Of a stretch of 64,000 nt of DNA, positions 23,055-34,028 are shown piece after piece. The DNA is from Gongronella butleri. Lineage: Eukaryota > Mucoromycota > Mucoromycetes > Mucorales > Cunninghamellaceae. The position numbers were made by a program, and so were the translations under genes. The notes beneath the pieces were generated by a model. That model saw nothing but the letters and a program-made list of their open reading frames with translations. It was not told the DNA's origin and ran no database searches. Location: the NCBI GenBank assembly GCA_025201375.1, contig JAIWZP010000055.1:62001-126000 (forward strand), given 5' to 3'. Position 1 is the stretch's first letter, and each line of letters starts with the position of its first letter.

Positions 23055-24566
23055 ATGATGCGCCCGTTCTCCAGGAAACCCATTTTGCTGCTGGCCTTTG
23101 TGTCGGTTTTGACGTTTTTGTACTATGTGGCCAGCCACCCACGTGTCAGCAAGACTATGCAACCCAACGCCTATTACAACAACTATGACGAGCGAGTCTG
23201 TCTGCCTGACCACCATATCCGCCTGAACCCGCCGCCCGTCAAGGCCAAGGCCGCTATCGTTAGCCTGGTGCGCAACAGGTACGCCACTCCGCTTTTTTTA
23301 AAAAAAAGAAAAAAAAATAGAGAAAAAAGCAGATAAATTCGCGACATACCATGATAAAGGAGGCGCTCATTCTTTTTTTCATATTTGATAGTGAGCTGGA
23401 CGGCATTGTGGCGAGCATGCATCAGCTCGAGGACCGCTTCAACAAGAATTTCCACTATCCGTACGTGTTTTTGAACGAGGAGCCATTCACGGAGGAATTC
23501 AAGATCGCCATGCGCAAGGCGGCACCCAGCTCCAAGATGGAATTCGGCTTGATCGACAAGCCCACGCAATGGAGCGTGCCGTCCTTTGTCGACAGGGATC
23601 GCATGGACCAGGCATTCACGTCCATGCGCCAGGACAATGTCATGTATGGCGACATGGAAAGCTATCATCACATGTGCCGCTACCAATCGGGCTTCTTTTT
23701 CGACCACCCTCTCTTGGCAAAGTAAGGCTCGCTAGCTTACATCATGGCGCGCCCACGCTGCCCCTAATGGGAAACAGGTCCAAAAATCCAAGTCATTTAC
23801 TTAATTGTTCTTTTTTTTTCTCGTTTTCTTTTTTTCTCCCCTTCTTTTTTTTTTAGCTTTGACTGGTACTGGCGTTTAGAGCCTGGCGTCAAGTTTTATT
23901 GCGACATCACGTACGATCCGTTCTTGTACATGGAAAAGCACAACAAGCAGTATGGATTTGTGATCACATTGCGCGAGCTATCCAACACGATCCCTACGCT
24001 GTGGCAGACCGTCCTCGAATATGCAAAGTCGCGCCACATTGACATTTCCGACAAGAACAACCTGCTCTTCCCTTACTTCGTCAACAAAAAGACGGGCGAC
24101 TACAACATGTGCCACTTTTGGTCAAACTTTGAGATTGCGTCGCTCAACCTCTGGCGCAGCCCGCAATACCGCGACTTTTTCAATTACCTCGACAAGACCG
24201 GCAACTTTTTCTACGAGCGATGGGGTGATGCGCCAGGTAAATTTTGGACGACTTGGCCCTCAAGGGGGGAAAAAACGTGTATGCTGATTTTTTTTTTTTT
24301 TTTGCTTTTGAATAGTCCATTCCATCGGTGCTGGCCTCTTTTTGTCGACTGATCAGGTGCACTACTTTGAGGATATTGGTTATCAGCACGATTTGTACCG
24401 CCATTGCCCAACGAAGCGCAGCAATCTTGGCTGCAATTGCGTGTGCCCCTCCGGCACCAATTCGGAGAGCATTGACCACGACTCCTTCCATGACACATGT
24501 CTCCCCGCCTGGCGCAAGTGGGTAAAGACCGCCGAGGCGCGAAAGGGCTGGGGATGGTCTTCGTAG
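23055..24566 (+). CDS. Alpha-1,2-mannosyltransferase, KTR/KRE2/MNT1 family (GT15)
   Basis: Golgi type II membrane enzyme that adds alpha-1,2-mannose to N- and O-glycans from GDP-mannose. Exons 23055-23278, 23392-23721, 23857-24236 and 24316-24566 give 394 residues. A short cytoplasmic tail (MMRPFSRK) and one membrane anchor (residues ~10-26) precede the catalytic domain. Family signatures: AAIVSLVRN, QLEDRFNKNFHYPYVFLNEE, the YQSGFFFDHPLL block, YWRLEPGVKFYCDI with the YWRxEP motif, the GFVITLRE block, FWSNFEIASLNLWRS with the conserved nucleophile-region Glu, and WGDAPVHSIGAGLFL. Cysteines in the C-terminal HCPT...CNCVCPSG stretch are typical. Start chosen at the first of two tandem ATGs. 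Which KTR branch it belongs to is not resolvable. Confidence 0.93.
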
Positions 24567-24869
24567 AGAGCCTGGTTTTTGTCGTTTTTCTTTTTTACCA
24601 TGACCCCATCGTATACTGTCTTTTGTTTTATCCTTGTTAGCTGCAAACGTATACCAAAAAGAAACTCCCAATCGAGACGTATAACAAATAAATAATAAAT
24701 TCCATTTTTACACTAAAACCGTGCAAGAAATGCAAGATGATGCCTTTGACGCGTCATTTTATAATACCTATCAAGCTATCATATCATACGTATCATAGGC
24801 ACGCAGAATTGGGACAATTGCTCTACCGGTATGATATGATTGCTTGGAGGTTGTAGTTGTTGCTGTGCA
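24567..24869. other. 3' flank of the GT15 gene
   Basis: AT-rich stretch with AATAAATAATAAATT-type possible polyadenylation signals at about 24685-24702. Nothing else seen. Confidence 0.35.
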
Positions 24870-25600
24870 TTTACGGTAAAACGTTTGCCATTAACTGGTT
24901 CAAATTTGGGACCAGGTAAGCAAGTTTCTGATGAATATCCAGTTTCATAGGTAGGCGTAAAAAAGAAGGGGGTAAAATCACCACCATTTGGACTTGTACC
25001 GCGGCAACGGCTGAGCGCCCCGACGCGAGAGTCACATTTAATGTATTGGTGGTCAAACGCGGTAAAAGCACTTGTGGTTTGGGGAAATCGCTTCGAGTTT
25101 TCGGTGAGTTAGCCTTGAGGGGTCGTTTTGATCCTGGTTTGGCCCTGATTTTATGAAAAATGAATGTTCTCAGGTCTGAATGATCCGATCTCTGAAAAAA
25201 AAAAATTTGATACTGTATCGTTAGCAGGTTGGCTTTTTGTGTTCTGCATCCTATAGCTCAACTGCATCTGTCTTGCAAATGAACGCGTCAGCGCGGCTTT
25301 TTGGGCGCGTTTTTCCCATGCAATTCGCTCTTGAAATTAAATCTACAGTAAAATCTCGAATTGCTCGACAACGAGCAGGTCCATCCCACTCTTTTTTGAC
25401 ATTTTTTGCGGTTTCTCCCAGCGCTGTCTCTTGCGTGCAAGTTTGGTGGAAACCTGGAGATCCATTTTTTTCAATTTTGGTTTTGGGGTCTCGCCACGAC
25501 TAAAATTTGATTTGCGTGTGGCGCGTCCAAATGACTTTTTGAATGCCGAAAGATGAGTTCGGCTGGTATTTCTACTGTAGTTTGCTATTTCCTTTCAAAA
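24870..25600 (+). repeat. Dispersed repeat S, copy 2
   Basis: Collinear with 8290-9360: the GGCAACGGCTGAGCGCCCCG run at 25003-25022, a GTCGTTTTGA run near 25123, AACGCGTCAGCGC near 25281, and the CAATTCGC...AATTAAATCT stretch near 25320. Divergence by point changes and small indels is substantial. A TACAGTAAAATCTCG sequence at 25343-25357 resembles the TA-flanked ends of pogo/Fot1-like transposons. Confidence 0.72.
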
Positions 25601-26548
25601 CCGTTTCAGCGTCACGACTGCTGTTTGGTTGACCTGATATTTTGCAAAAATCGACAGACTTGATAGTATTTCAATTCACCTGTGCAAGAACGCAATGAGC
25701 CCATGGATATTAGTGGGCTCACTGAAACCAACGTTGTAGGAAGAGGATCTGGTGCAATTCTGGAGACCTGATTTTTTGATTGTGGTATTTTTGGTGCCTT
25801 GCCACGGCTGTTTTTTTTTTTTTTTTTTTTTTTGTGGCGCCTTTTTGAAGACTTTAATTTGGCCTCCCCAACGAGTTTTCTAGCTTTGTGTGCCTTGCCA
25901 TTTCACATTAGACCGCGTTTCGATCTACTTGCGCGCGATTCCGATTGAAATCATTGATTTGCATCTAAAAAATCACTATATGACGAGGACAAGCTTGAAA
26001 GAACCTGTCCAAATATCTCAAAACCTGAACCAAGGGATGATGTTCACGGAAATTCAAAGTGTTGCTCAAATGGAGATGATGTACTTATAGTCGCAGCAAT
26101 TAAAGTTATCGTTTCAATACGCGTGGCGCAATGGCGGACTCAATTTTTGCGCGTTGCGGCGTGCACGCGTCATCAAAATCGCGTCGCGTCACGCGTATGC
26201 CCCCATACATGCGCGCGCCCTGTCATTAACAAGCTTGTGCATGCTCAAGCGCATGACTTTTGCATTAAAAATGGATGCCAAATGCCCAAAGATCCTCATT
26301 TTACAGTTACTGCCGGCAAGGCAGCTTGCTTTGCCGTTGCTTGAAGCAACGGCGTTTATTTTTCAAATCAAGAATACAAAAATGAATGAGAGAACACGAA
26401 ATAAAAACGAATTAAATCTAGAAATACAAATGAAAAAAAAACCAACGATCATGCAGAGAATAAGAATAAAAACGGAGAAGGAGTGAGAGCGAAGCCAGTT
26501 CGATGACAGGAATAAAGAAGGTGTGTGTGTGGGGAGGGTTTGGGGAAT
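25601..26548. other. Gene-poor AT-rich interval
   Basis: Holds a T run of more than 20 at about 25810-25832 and weak similarity to repeat sequence near 25700-25790. Short open frames at 25890-26090 and 26123-26486 have no recognisable content. The last 100 bp are likely the 3' UTR of the minus-strand gene ending at 26549. Confidence 0.4.
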
Positions 26549-28339
26549 CTAGTCCAAAGACAATGTGCGATCACCTTGCTGCGTGGGCGTCAATGCCTTT
26601 GTTTTGTCACGGGTCACTGGGCAAAAGATAAAAAGAAGGATGAGTCGAGGCTCCCTGCCTTCCTTTTTTTTCGACCATGCATGTTCTTACGGTGCGGCTT
26701 GAGGCCCTTTCCAAAGTTGGCGTAGCACATGGCGGTGTTTATGATCGTCAAGACGCAAAGGCATAGCGACACGCAGGCTAAAAAGAAAAAAAAAGGATGA
26801 GTGTCCACGATGATGTCATTAGGGAGATGGGGCAAGGGGCCAATGGGGTGCTTACCAAAGAACATGAGAAAGTACTTGACGTAGAGGAACTTTGCTTGCT
26901 GATTTGGCTCGCACATGCGGTAGATTTTGAAGGAAAAGTACGCACATCCCGCGGCGAGGCCGACGAAAAAGAGCCAGATGGTGATGCGTGATTCGTGCCG
27001 CACGCCGTACACGACGATGATCAAGAACACGCATGTCAATGGCAGCGCAACAATCGTCAATGCAAACTCGTAATCGGTCATTTTGAGCACGAGCACCAGG
27101 TATTGGATCGAGTAGGCAAGGAAAAAAAACATGTCCACCTTGAGAATTGACAGCAAGATTTGATACCATCGGTACATGTCTAGAGTAAGAAAGAAAAAAA
27201 GAAAAAAAGGGGGGGTGTCAATTGAACTGCGGGGGCGCATGGACAATCCATGCAAAATGAAAAAAAGGTATCAAAACTATGCAAGAGGCTTCTTACTTCG
27301 AATTTCAGGGTCGGCGCCAATCTTTTTGTAGATGCGCCACCTAGCGAAAAAAAAAAAAAGGAAAGGAAAAGAGTAAATATTCGTGCTTGACATGCGTGAT
27401 TTTGTCCATTGGGGGCACGGGCGGGGCAGCCTCAGCCGCGAAATCGACGCGTGGGTGCATTTTTAGCGTTATTTTTACCCGAATTCCTGATAAAGCCGGT
27501 ATCCCAAATAGCCATAAATAAGCTCGCACAGGCCAATGACGATGGCGCAGACGATGAGGAGGCGGTTGACGAGAACATTGAGGGCGGGCACTTGGATGAC
27601 GTCGGTTAGCTGCTTGAATTGGAAGATGCTGTACACGAAGCAGCAGGCATTGAACAGGATAAAGACAATGACTTGAATGGTATTTTGTGCGCGCACCTGG
27701 GAGCATCAAAAAACAAAAAGCAATAGGGATGAGACAGTCGAAAAAAACCTATTTTTGCCCGCACCCGGGCGAAGCTCAGCGCTTTTTTTTTTGAAAAAAG
27801 ATTTTCTTACCGCATCCCACGAGACGCCCACTTGAAAGAATTGGGAAATGATGAAGATGATGAGGTAGACAGGGATGCCTGAGCCGTATGTGTTGGATAG
27901 AGTGCTATAGAAAAAGGGATCCAATTTGAGGTTTTTAATGAAAATGGCCCTGGTGGGGGGTGGACAAGATTTCCGTCTCCTCTTTGAATTTTTTTTTCTG
28001 ACTTTTTGTCTTACTCGGCTGGTGGATGGTTAGCGAATTGTGCAAAGATGACGGCCTGCAGGGCAATCACGATGATGGCCTCGATGACGGCCACTGTTAC
28101 CAAAATGACCGAGTTTCGTGATTGTGTCCAGGACTAGGTCGCCAGTTTCAAATAATGAATTGGGTTGAGTACCCTTGTTCCTCCCCCTTTTTTTTCACTC
28201 TCTTTGTGCTGCCGTCCTGACTGCCCCCCTTTTTTTTTCTCGAGACTCGAGAAAAAAAAGGTCAGAAACCTTAGCGTTTGAGCAACTTTACATTTTTTGG
28301 AGCTGGTGGATAATCCATGGCGGCGGCAACATGGAACAT
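26549..28339 (-). CDS. UPF0658 family Golgi membrane protein
   Basis: Fungal multi-pass protein family placed in the Golgi by localisation of S. pombe members; biochemical role unknown. Eight exons (28339-28292, 28133-28015, 27949-27811, 27696-27479, 27340-27297, 27179-26856, 26777-26691, 26616-26549) sum to 348 residues. Seven membrane segments are visible, for example VTVAVIEAIIVIALQAVIF and YLIIFIISQFFQVGV. The family signature loop WRIYKKIGADPEIR is followed by MYRWYQILLSILKVDMFFF. The first in-frame ATG is 28339; the ATG at 28318 has a perfect GCCGCCGCCATGG context and would give MDYPPAP..., so translation may really start there. The first intron carries a 14-bp-arm palindrome. Confidence 0.85.
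28231..28259. repeat. Perfect palindrome in intron 1 of the UPF0658 gene
   Basis: Arms 28231-28244 and 28246-28259 (TTTTTTTTCTCGAG...) pair perfectly around a single central A. It lies between the donor near 28291 and the acceptor near 28134, so the unspliced transcript could form a strong hairpin. Confidence 0.75.
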
Positions 28340-30226
28340 TTTGGTCGTCGAGTATTCAGCATCTGAATCCTGTCGATTGATCATTGCGTCGCAAGGGTGA
28401 AAAGGCCGGTCGTCGTTTTCCAAGTTACAAAAGGGCAAGCGAAAAAGAAAGAAAGAGAAAAAAAAAAAAAAGAGAGAGGTGAGAAGAAAGAGAGTGGAGG
28501 GTCAATTGAAAAAAAAAAAAAAAAAATCCCAATTTAGAACTCGAGGCTCTGAATCCAGGCATGTCATTGGCTAGCCAGACCATTGGTCAATTTACGCTGG
28601 TCAAGGGGCTCGTTCCATTGCTCATTTTTTTCAGGCACAATTGGCGACGCACACGCACGTACACACAGACAAGAAACACTAACCTTTGCATTTGCATTTT
28701 TATTTTTTACCACTTTCTCTATTTTCCATCTCTTTTTCCTTGGCTACACAAGATCCCCTCGCCCCCCCTTTTTTTTTTCTCGACGCCTCGGACAAACAAG
28801 CCGCGCTTTAAAAATAAAAGAAGCACAGACGGCTGCAAGTGGCGGGACAGGGGGGAGACGCAAAGCACGCCAAAAACAGGTTTGCATGGCCCAAACAAGG
28901 TTGTCATGGTGACCAGGCGACGCGTCAAGGGTGTCACCCGTGTTGCCTTTCCCACCGACAAGCAGACATGTTCCTGTGACGCGTCGTTGTCCGGCCTCGA
29001 GGCTCACTGGGACCGCATCTAGTGTTATTTTTGACTTTTTATTTTTTTTTTTTTTTTTTTGCTTTTTTTTGTACTTGGCCCTCATTGTTCTGATGATGGC
29101 CGCGCCACACGCGTCGTTCTGCGCGACGAGAGAAAAGAGCTGTGTTCCTAATGCGGGCGCGTGCATCCGACGGGCCGCGGTGCGCCGCTTTATCGCTTTT
29201 AGGCTCATCAAGATGACGTTTTTTTGCGATTGTCGCGCGCCGTGGTGCGGGGACCGCGGAGCGCGTTTTGTGTGTCCGTTGCGTGGTTCTCAGATTGCCC
29301 CTTTTTGCTTTTTTGTCTGTGTGCCATCCAATTGCTGAAATGCCCCATTGTCAAGGGCTTGTCAAGGACTTGTCAGACTCGCGCGTTTCAGCGCGTTCCC
29401 CAATTGGCGGCTGTCTTTGCCCACCTTTTTTTTTTTTTTCTTGATTCTTGTTTCTTTTTTTTTCGCACGTATCCACATTGGTTTGCGGGATGCCAAATGT
29501 CGGGCAATGCTGAAAAAAAAAAAAGTTGGGCCCGTTCGCACCAGAAATGACAGATCAATGGGCTTGCTTTCTCTTTTTTTTTCTTCTTTTGTTCCATGGA
29601 GAGCTGCATTGTCACGGCCCCCCCCCCTCTCCGTGCACTTTTCTCTTTTTGCCCCTTGACTGCGTCAAGGACAATGAGAAGGCAGAATGATGACATTCCC
29701 TAAAAATTGCGCGTAAATTTCGCTTTTGGAGCGCATCCTTTGAGTGGGTTTCGCCAAAACAAGGCAATCCGGCCCCAAACCTTGTTTTTTGAATCTTTTT
29801 TTCCTCTGTGTGACGAGGACTTGACCACATGCCTCTCTCTTTTTTTGCTTTTTCGCAAGGGAAAACTTTACTGCCCTCCCCCAATGACAAACAAGACCAA
29901 AAAAAAAAAAAAAAAAAAAAGCAGGGCTCGTAACTCACTGACCATCTCGTTTCTCTTTTTTTTTTTTCTTTCTCTTTCTCTCTCTCTTCCGTTCCTCCTT
30001 TTTTTTTCTCACTCCTGTATATCCACTATTTTTTTGCCCATTGCTTTGATTTTTCCCTAGATCACTGCTTGCGCGCATCGTCTTTGTATATCCTCTTCCG
30101 CTATTTTTTTTGCGCGTTTTCCATTCCCCTTTTTTTTTTTTTGTTTATATCTCTCTCTCCAAAAGCTTTCCCCTTTTTGCTTATTTTGTTTTGTCGACGA
30201 TCCAAAGGAAAGCCCATTTTTTTACG
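28340..30226. other. Long divergent intergenic interval between UPF0658 and ankyrin genes
   Basis: Homopolymer A and T runs are frequent. Relatively GC-rich open stretches occur at about 28790-29022 and 29090-29340 (one is Cys-rich when read on the plus strand), but no start, splice pattern or known motif ties them into a gene. The last 300 bp are pyrimidine-rich, probably the leader of the ankyrin gene. Confidence 0.35.
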
Positions 30227-32215
30227 ATGATGACTTTATCTTCTTGTGCTCATGGCGGGTGTTGTTCACCTTCCAAGTTATGGCGACAAGTGCAAGCGAT
30301 TGTGAAGAGCGGGTCTGAGGCTGATTGGGGTCAATTCTGCAGCGACCAGGACCGTGCGCCTCATGTTGCACGCGTTCTGTGCACGCAGCGGGTGGCGAAC
30401 GATGCGGCACTGTACCCAGCCTCCCACAAGCACCGACTTTTGCAATTTCCGGCCCAGCAGCGTGTGCATGCTCAACGTGTGTTTGGCGCGTCCATGGGCG
30501 ACCTGAATGGGCTGCAGATGGCGCTTGTTCTGCGTCGCCAAGAGATGGCGCTGGCCATTCTCGAATTTATGCATGCCCAACATCAATTGGATGCCATTTC
30601 TGCGCACGACCTGCAGCTCTTTGTCAACCATGTGTGGGGCCATGGCCATTCCGCTTTGCATGTTGCTGCCTATTGGGGCATGACCGCCGTGGTGCGCCTG
30701 TTGCTTGCCTGTGGCGCCGATCCTCAATGTGTCAATGCGCGTAGCATGATGCCTGTCGATGTGTGCCCCACCTCGGCCATGGCCTGCCGTCAATTGCTCC
30801 TTGTCGTCCACAAAAACAACAAAAACGACAAAACCGAGCAAAAAACGCGCATTGCACAACAGAATGCACCAGTGCCTGCCATTGAGCCTGTTGTTGCTCT
30901 TTCTCTTGGTCCGACGCCTGTTTCTTCTTCTGCTCCCACTGTTACTGTTGTTGATGCTGATGCTTCTTCGACCATTTCGCCTGCGCTCCCTCGCACGTCG
31001 ATGCTGCTGAAAAAAGCGATCCAGCAGGTGGCCGATTTGCCATTGGACGACGCGACCACGCTCAAGCACCCTCCAAAGTTGTTGTATTCGTCGTCAACGT
31101 CCTCTTCTTCGTCCATGTCGTCGCTCGAGGACCAAATGCCTCCGACGCCCGACGCGACCACCGCTCTTTTGTGCTTCCCTTCGTCGTCCCCGACCATTGC
31201 CCACGCAAAGACCCCGAATTTCCGCCCATTGCCTCCGTTCCCGGCACATCCGCGTCGCGACACGCTCCATTCCATCACGCGCCCGTTGCCACCCGTCCCC
31301 GTGCCCGAGGTGCCACCAAAAGACGTTGAAACCACCATCAACACCCATTTGCCCTCGATGGAGCGCCTTGCCACGCCCGAGCCGCTGCCGCCAGCGCTCA
31401 TCAGCCGCACGCCCACGCCTGCGAATCGCCTTGGAGGCATTGGCCACGAATCCATGATTGATAACGACCCCCCTCGAGACCAATTGCCCGCACAGCCGGA
31501 AAAAGAGGCATCCCAGATGAAAAAGACGAAGAAAAAGAAGACCGTGCGATTTTGTCCCGAGGTGATTGTGATGCACGCGTGCACGCATGGCGACATGGAC
31601 GATTTGCAAGCATTGATGGAGCAATATGGCAGTGAAGGGGAAAAAGACATGGGCCGCGTATTGGAGCAATGGCAAGACGCGTCGTATCGCGCGTGTCAGC
31701 TGCCGGGCGTGTCGAAAAACACGTCGTCGTCCATGTCATGGCTGCATCTAGCCATCTTGTATCGCCAGCCCGAGATTGCCCAGTACCTCATCGACCTCGG
31801 CTGCAACGTCAATGCCATTGACCACCATGGACGCACCCCTTTGCATTACGCAGCCATGTTTGCCCAATGGCAAACCCTCGTCGCCCTCTCGCGCCACCCA
31901 CAAATCTACCTCCATCCAAAGTCACACACCGGCCAGCGCGTCTACGACTGTCCTCGTGCCATTGCCGATCAGCGACGATGCAGAGGTAAACAAAAAAAAA
32001 AAAAAAAAAGGGAAAAAAGCGCGCATTGCGCTCTTTCTCACCCCCCTCCCCTTCCCCCACCCCCCATTTTCATGATGCTAACGCGCCCCCATTTTTTTTT
32101 TGGATCAAAAGGGATTCTTGATCGTGCGGTGAAACAACAGCAGCTTCAACAACAGCAACGACCATTACCATTGCCAAGAATCATCACCAGATCACCCGCC
32201 ACCACTTGTATCTAA
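30227..32215 (+). CDS. Ankyrin-repeat protein with MYPT-like PP1-docking motif
   Basis: Exons 30227-31985 and 32112-32215 give 620 residues. Ankyrin-type repeats occur near residues ~135-180 (GHSALHVAAYWGMTAVVRLL) and again at ~470-560 (SWLHLAILYRQPEIAQYLID, then GRTPLHYAAMF). Just before the second block stands KKKTVRFCPEVIVMHACTHG: a basic RVxF-type motif (TVRF) directly followed by an ankyrin helix, as in myosin-phosphatase targeting subunits, where it docks protein phosphatase 1. This suggests a PP1 regulatory subunit (inference). The middle, residues ~190-430, is Pro/Ser/Thr-rich and probably disordered, with repeated PPLPPxP-like runs able to bind SH3 domains. The C terminus is Gln-rich. 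Function otherwise unknown. Confidence 0.75.
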   Translation: MMTLSSCAHGGCCSPSKLWRQVQAIVKSGSEADWGQFCSDQDRAPHVARVLCTQRVANDAALYPASHKHRLLQFPAQQRVHAQRVFGASMGDLNGLQMALVLRRQEMALAILEFMHAQHQLDAISAHDLQLFVNHVWGHGHSALHVAAYWGMTAVVRLLLACGADPQCVNARSMMPVDVCPTSAMACRQLLLVVHKNNKNDKTEQKTRIAQQNAPVPAIEPVVALSLGPTPVSSSAPTVTVVDADASSTISPALPRTSMLLKKAIQQVADLPLDDATTLKHPPKLLYSSSTSSSSSMSSLEDQMPPTPDATTALLCFPSSSPTIAHAKTPNFRPLPPFPAHPRRDTLHSITRPLPPVPVPEVPPKDVETTINTHLPSMERLATPEPLPPALISRTPTPANRLGGIGHESMIDNDPPRDQLPAQPEKEASQMKKTKKKKTVRFCPEVIVMHACTHGDMDDLQALMEQYGSEGEKDMGRVLEQWQDASYRACQLPGVSKNTSSSMSWLHLAILYRQPEIAQYLIDLGCNVNAIDHHGRTPLHYAAMFAQWQTLVALSRHPQIYLHPKSHTGQRVYDCPRAIADQRRCRGKQKKKKKREKSAHCALSHPPPLPPPPIFMMLTRPHFFFGSKGILDRAVKQQQLQQQQRPLPLPRIITRSPATTCI

Positions 32216-33026
32216 ACGAATTGCCGTTCCCCCCCTTTTTTTTTTCGTCCCTTTTTCCCTTCCCCCACCCCCCACGTTCCGTCCTTTCTTATTTATTTTT
32301 CTCTTCACACATCAAAACCTTATGTACATATTTTATTTGCCTGAGCCATGTTGTCATTGGGCTTGGCCGCTTCTCTTTTTTATTTTTTGCACACACACAC
32401 ACACACACCTCCAGACACACAAACCACTTTTTTGTATTTCTCTTGTACCACCCCCCTCACTCTCCCAATCATCCTTTCCATTCCTTGTACACACATTCCA
32501 TTCTCTCTTTCGCTTTGACGATTTGTATCTTTTTGCACCATTGCCCCACCACCTCTCATTTCATCCTTTCTATGATCTTTTGTATTTTTGCCCTCCCTCG
32601 TTCCCTCGGACGGACCTCGTCATCCTCGGTCGCCCCCCACACATACACACATCTCTCATGTCTATAGTTGCCCTCCATATGAAACCAAAAAAAACCCCCA
32701 AATTTGAGCCGCTGAACGCGCGTTTCCTTTTTTTTATTTTATTTTTTTTGTTGTTGTGACGATGAATGTTGACGATCACGGGCCCCTCGTTTGCTCTTTT
32801 TTTTTTTTTGCGCGTGGCTGGTCGTGTGTTTTTCGGATGGACCCTTGGTTGTTTCAAGAACGCGCTTTTTTTATTAGCGATTTGAAACAATTGAGGAGCG
32901 ACAAAAGGGACGTGTTTTTATTTCATTAAGCGAGCACAAGGTGGCAATTAGAGGGAAAGAGATTAGGCGATTGTATTATTATTAGGTTATATAACAAAAG
33001 GGGGGAGGAAGAGGAGGGGGGGCGAT
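32216..33026. other. Intergenic gap between convergent ankyrin and Whi5-like genes
   Basis: Pyrimidine-rich with a short (CA)n microsatellite at about 32389-32408. The 3' ends of both genes fall here. Open frames are low-complexity and not credible. Confidence 0.4.
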
Positions 33027-34028
33027 TTAAACAAAAAAGTGGGTATAGGCCTTGCTTTCTTCATGAATGGCCATTTCAGTGGTCTTGTACAGGTTGAGTT
33101 CTTGCTTGATTTGATGGGCGAGGGCGGCATTGAGGCGCGTGCAGATGGCCTCGGGGTCGCTTTGCCTGTCATAGTCGTTTTGCGAATAAGTCGCGTGGAC
33201 TTGCACGGTCTTGTCGAATCGGATGAGCGGCGTGCGCTTCTTTTTGTTCTTGCGGCAGAATAGGCGGCTTGTGGCGCTGCTTGGCGGCTGCGGCCGCTTG
33301 CCCAGCACGGACGCCGTCTGTGCACCGGGCGCAGGTTTCAAAATGCCCTCAATGGGACGCGATGTCGCGGCTGTGGTGGTTGTGGTGGTTGTGGCTGTAG
33401 TGGCAATGGTGCTAGCCGACGACACCGTGGGCGACGGCGGTGTCAACAGCATTGGATAGCCCGACACAAAGCAATGTTGGCTGTTTTCATCGTAAGGCGC
33501 ATGAGGATGGCCATTGGCGGGTGTATTCCAACAGGGTGAAGGAGGCACGTGGTAGTGTTGATGCTGCTGCTGCATGTTTTGTTGGTGGTGAGGGTGATGA
33601 GGATGAAAAGGCGACATGTGGGCCAATTGAGCCATTTGAGCCATTTGGTGCTCGTCCTCGTCCTTTGACTCGTCCGACAGCGTGGACTCGACGAGCGACG
33701 GTAGCGGCGTGTCCTCATCCATGGCCATCGTGCCGAAATTGGGATGTGTGTCGCTGGTGCGGCGCTGATTCCCGTCCGAATTGGCCAAAAGAGCCCACGA
33801 CGGCTTGGTCCCACTTGGCAGCGACAGCGACCGGCTTGCCATGGGCCACGTTTGCAAGTTGTTTTGGTCTTGCACCTGATGCGTCCACGACAGCGACGTC
33901 GTCGGCTCGGGCGGCGTCGCAATTGACGGCCCATGCTGCTGCGAGATCCGGAATGCGCATTTTAGCCGCATCGTCAGGTTCGACACGCGCGTCTTGTATT
34001 GAGGATGAATCATACCGTCGACCGTCAT
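33027..34028 (-). CDS. Low-complexity regulatory protein, Whi5/Nrm1-like motif (tentative)
   Basis: A single-exon gene of 333 residues starting at 34028. Near the N terminus (residues ~8-28) the stretch YKTRVSNLTMRLKCAFRI resembles the short Whi5/Nrm1 motif that binds G1/S transcription factors (weak, by eye). Residues ~60-250 are Gln/His/Pro/Thr-rich and probably disordered. The last ~70 residues are ordered in style: LIRFDKTVQVHATYSQNDYD leads to IKQELNLYKTTEMAIHEESK and an ending THFFV, a C-terminal block I believe is shared by a family of uncharacterised fungal proteins. A nuclear cell-cycle or nutrient-responsive regulator is likely, but the name should be treated as provisional. Confidence 0.55.
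   Translation of the reverse strand: MTVDGMIHPQYKTRVSNLTMRLKCAFRISQQHGPSIATPPEPTTSLSWTHQVQDQNNLQTWPMASRSLSLPSGTKPSWALLANSDGNQRRTSDTHPNFGTMAMDEDTPLPSLVESTLSDESKDEDEHQMAQMAQLAHMSPFHPHHPHHQQNMQQQHQHYHVPPSPCWNTPANGHPHAPYDENSQHCFVSGYPMLLTPPSPTVSSASTIATTATTTTTTTAATSRPIEGILKPAPGAQTASVLGKRPQPPSSATSRLFCRKNKKKRTPLIRFDKTVQVHATYSQNDYDRQSDPEAICTRLNAALAHQIKQELNLYKTTEMAIHEESKAYTHFFV

Noticed and set aside
28790..29340. Relatively GC-rich open stretches in the UPF0658-ankyrin gap
   Set aside because: No consistent frame with start, stop and introns; overlapping frames on opposite strands are equally long.
32388..32410. (CA)n microsatellite
   Set aside because: A short simple repeat in a 3' flank; nothing further to explain.
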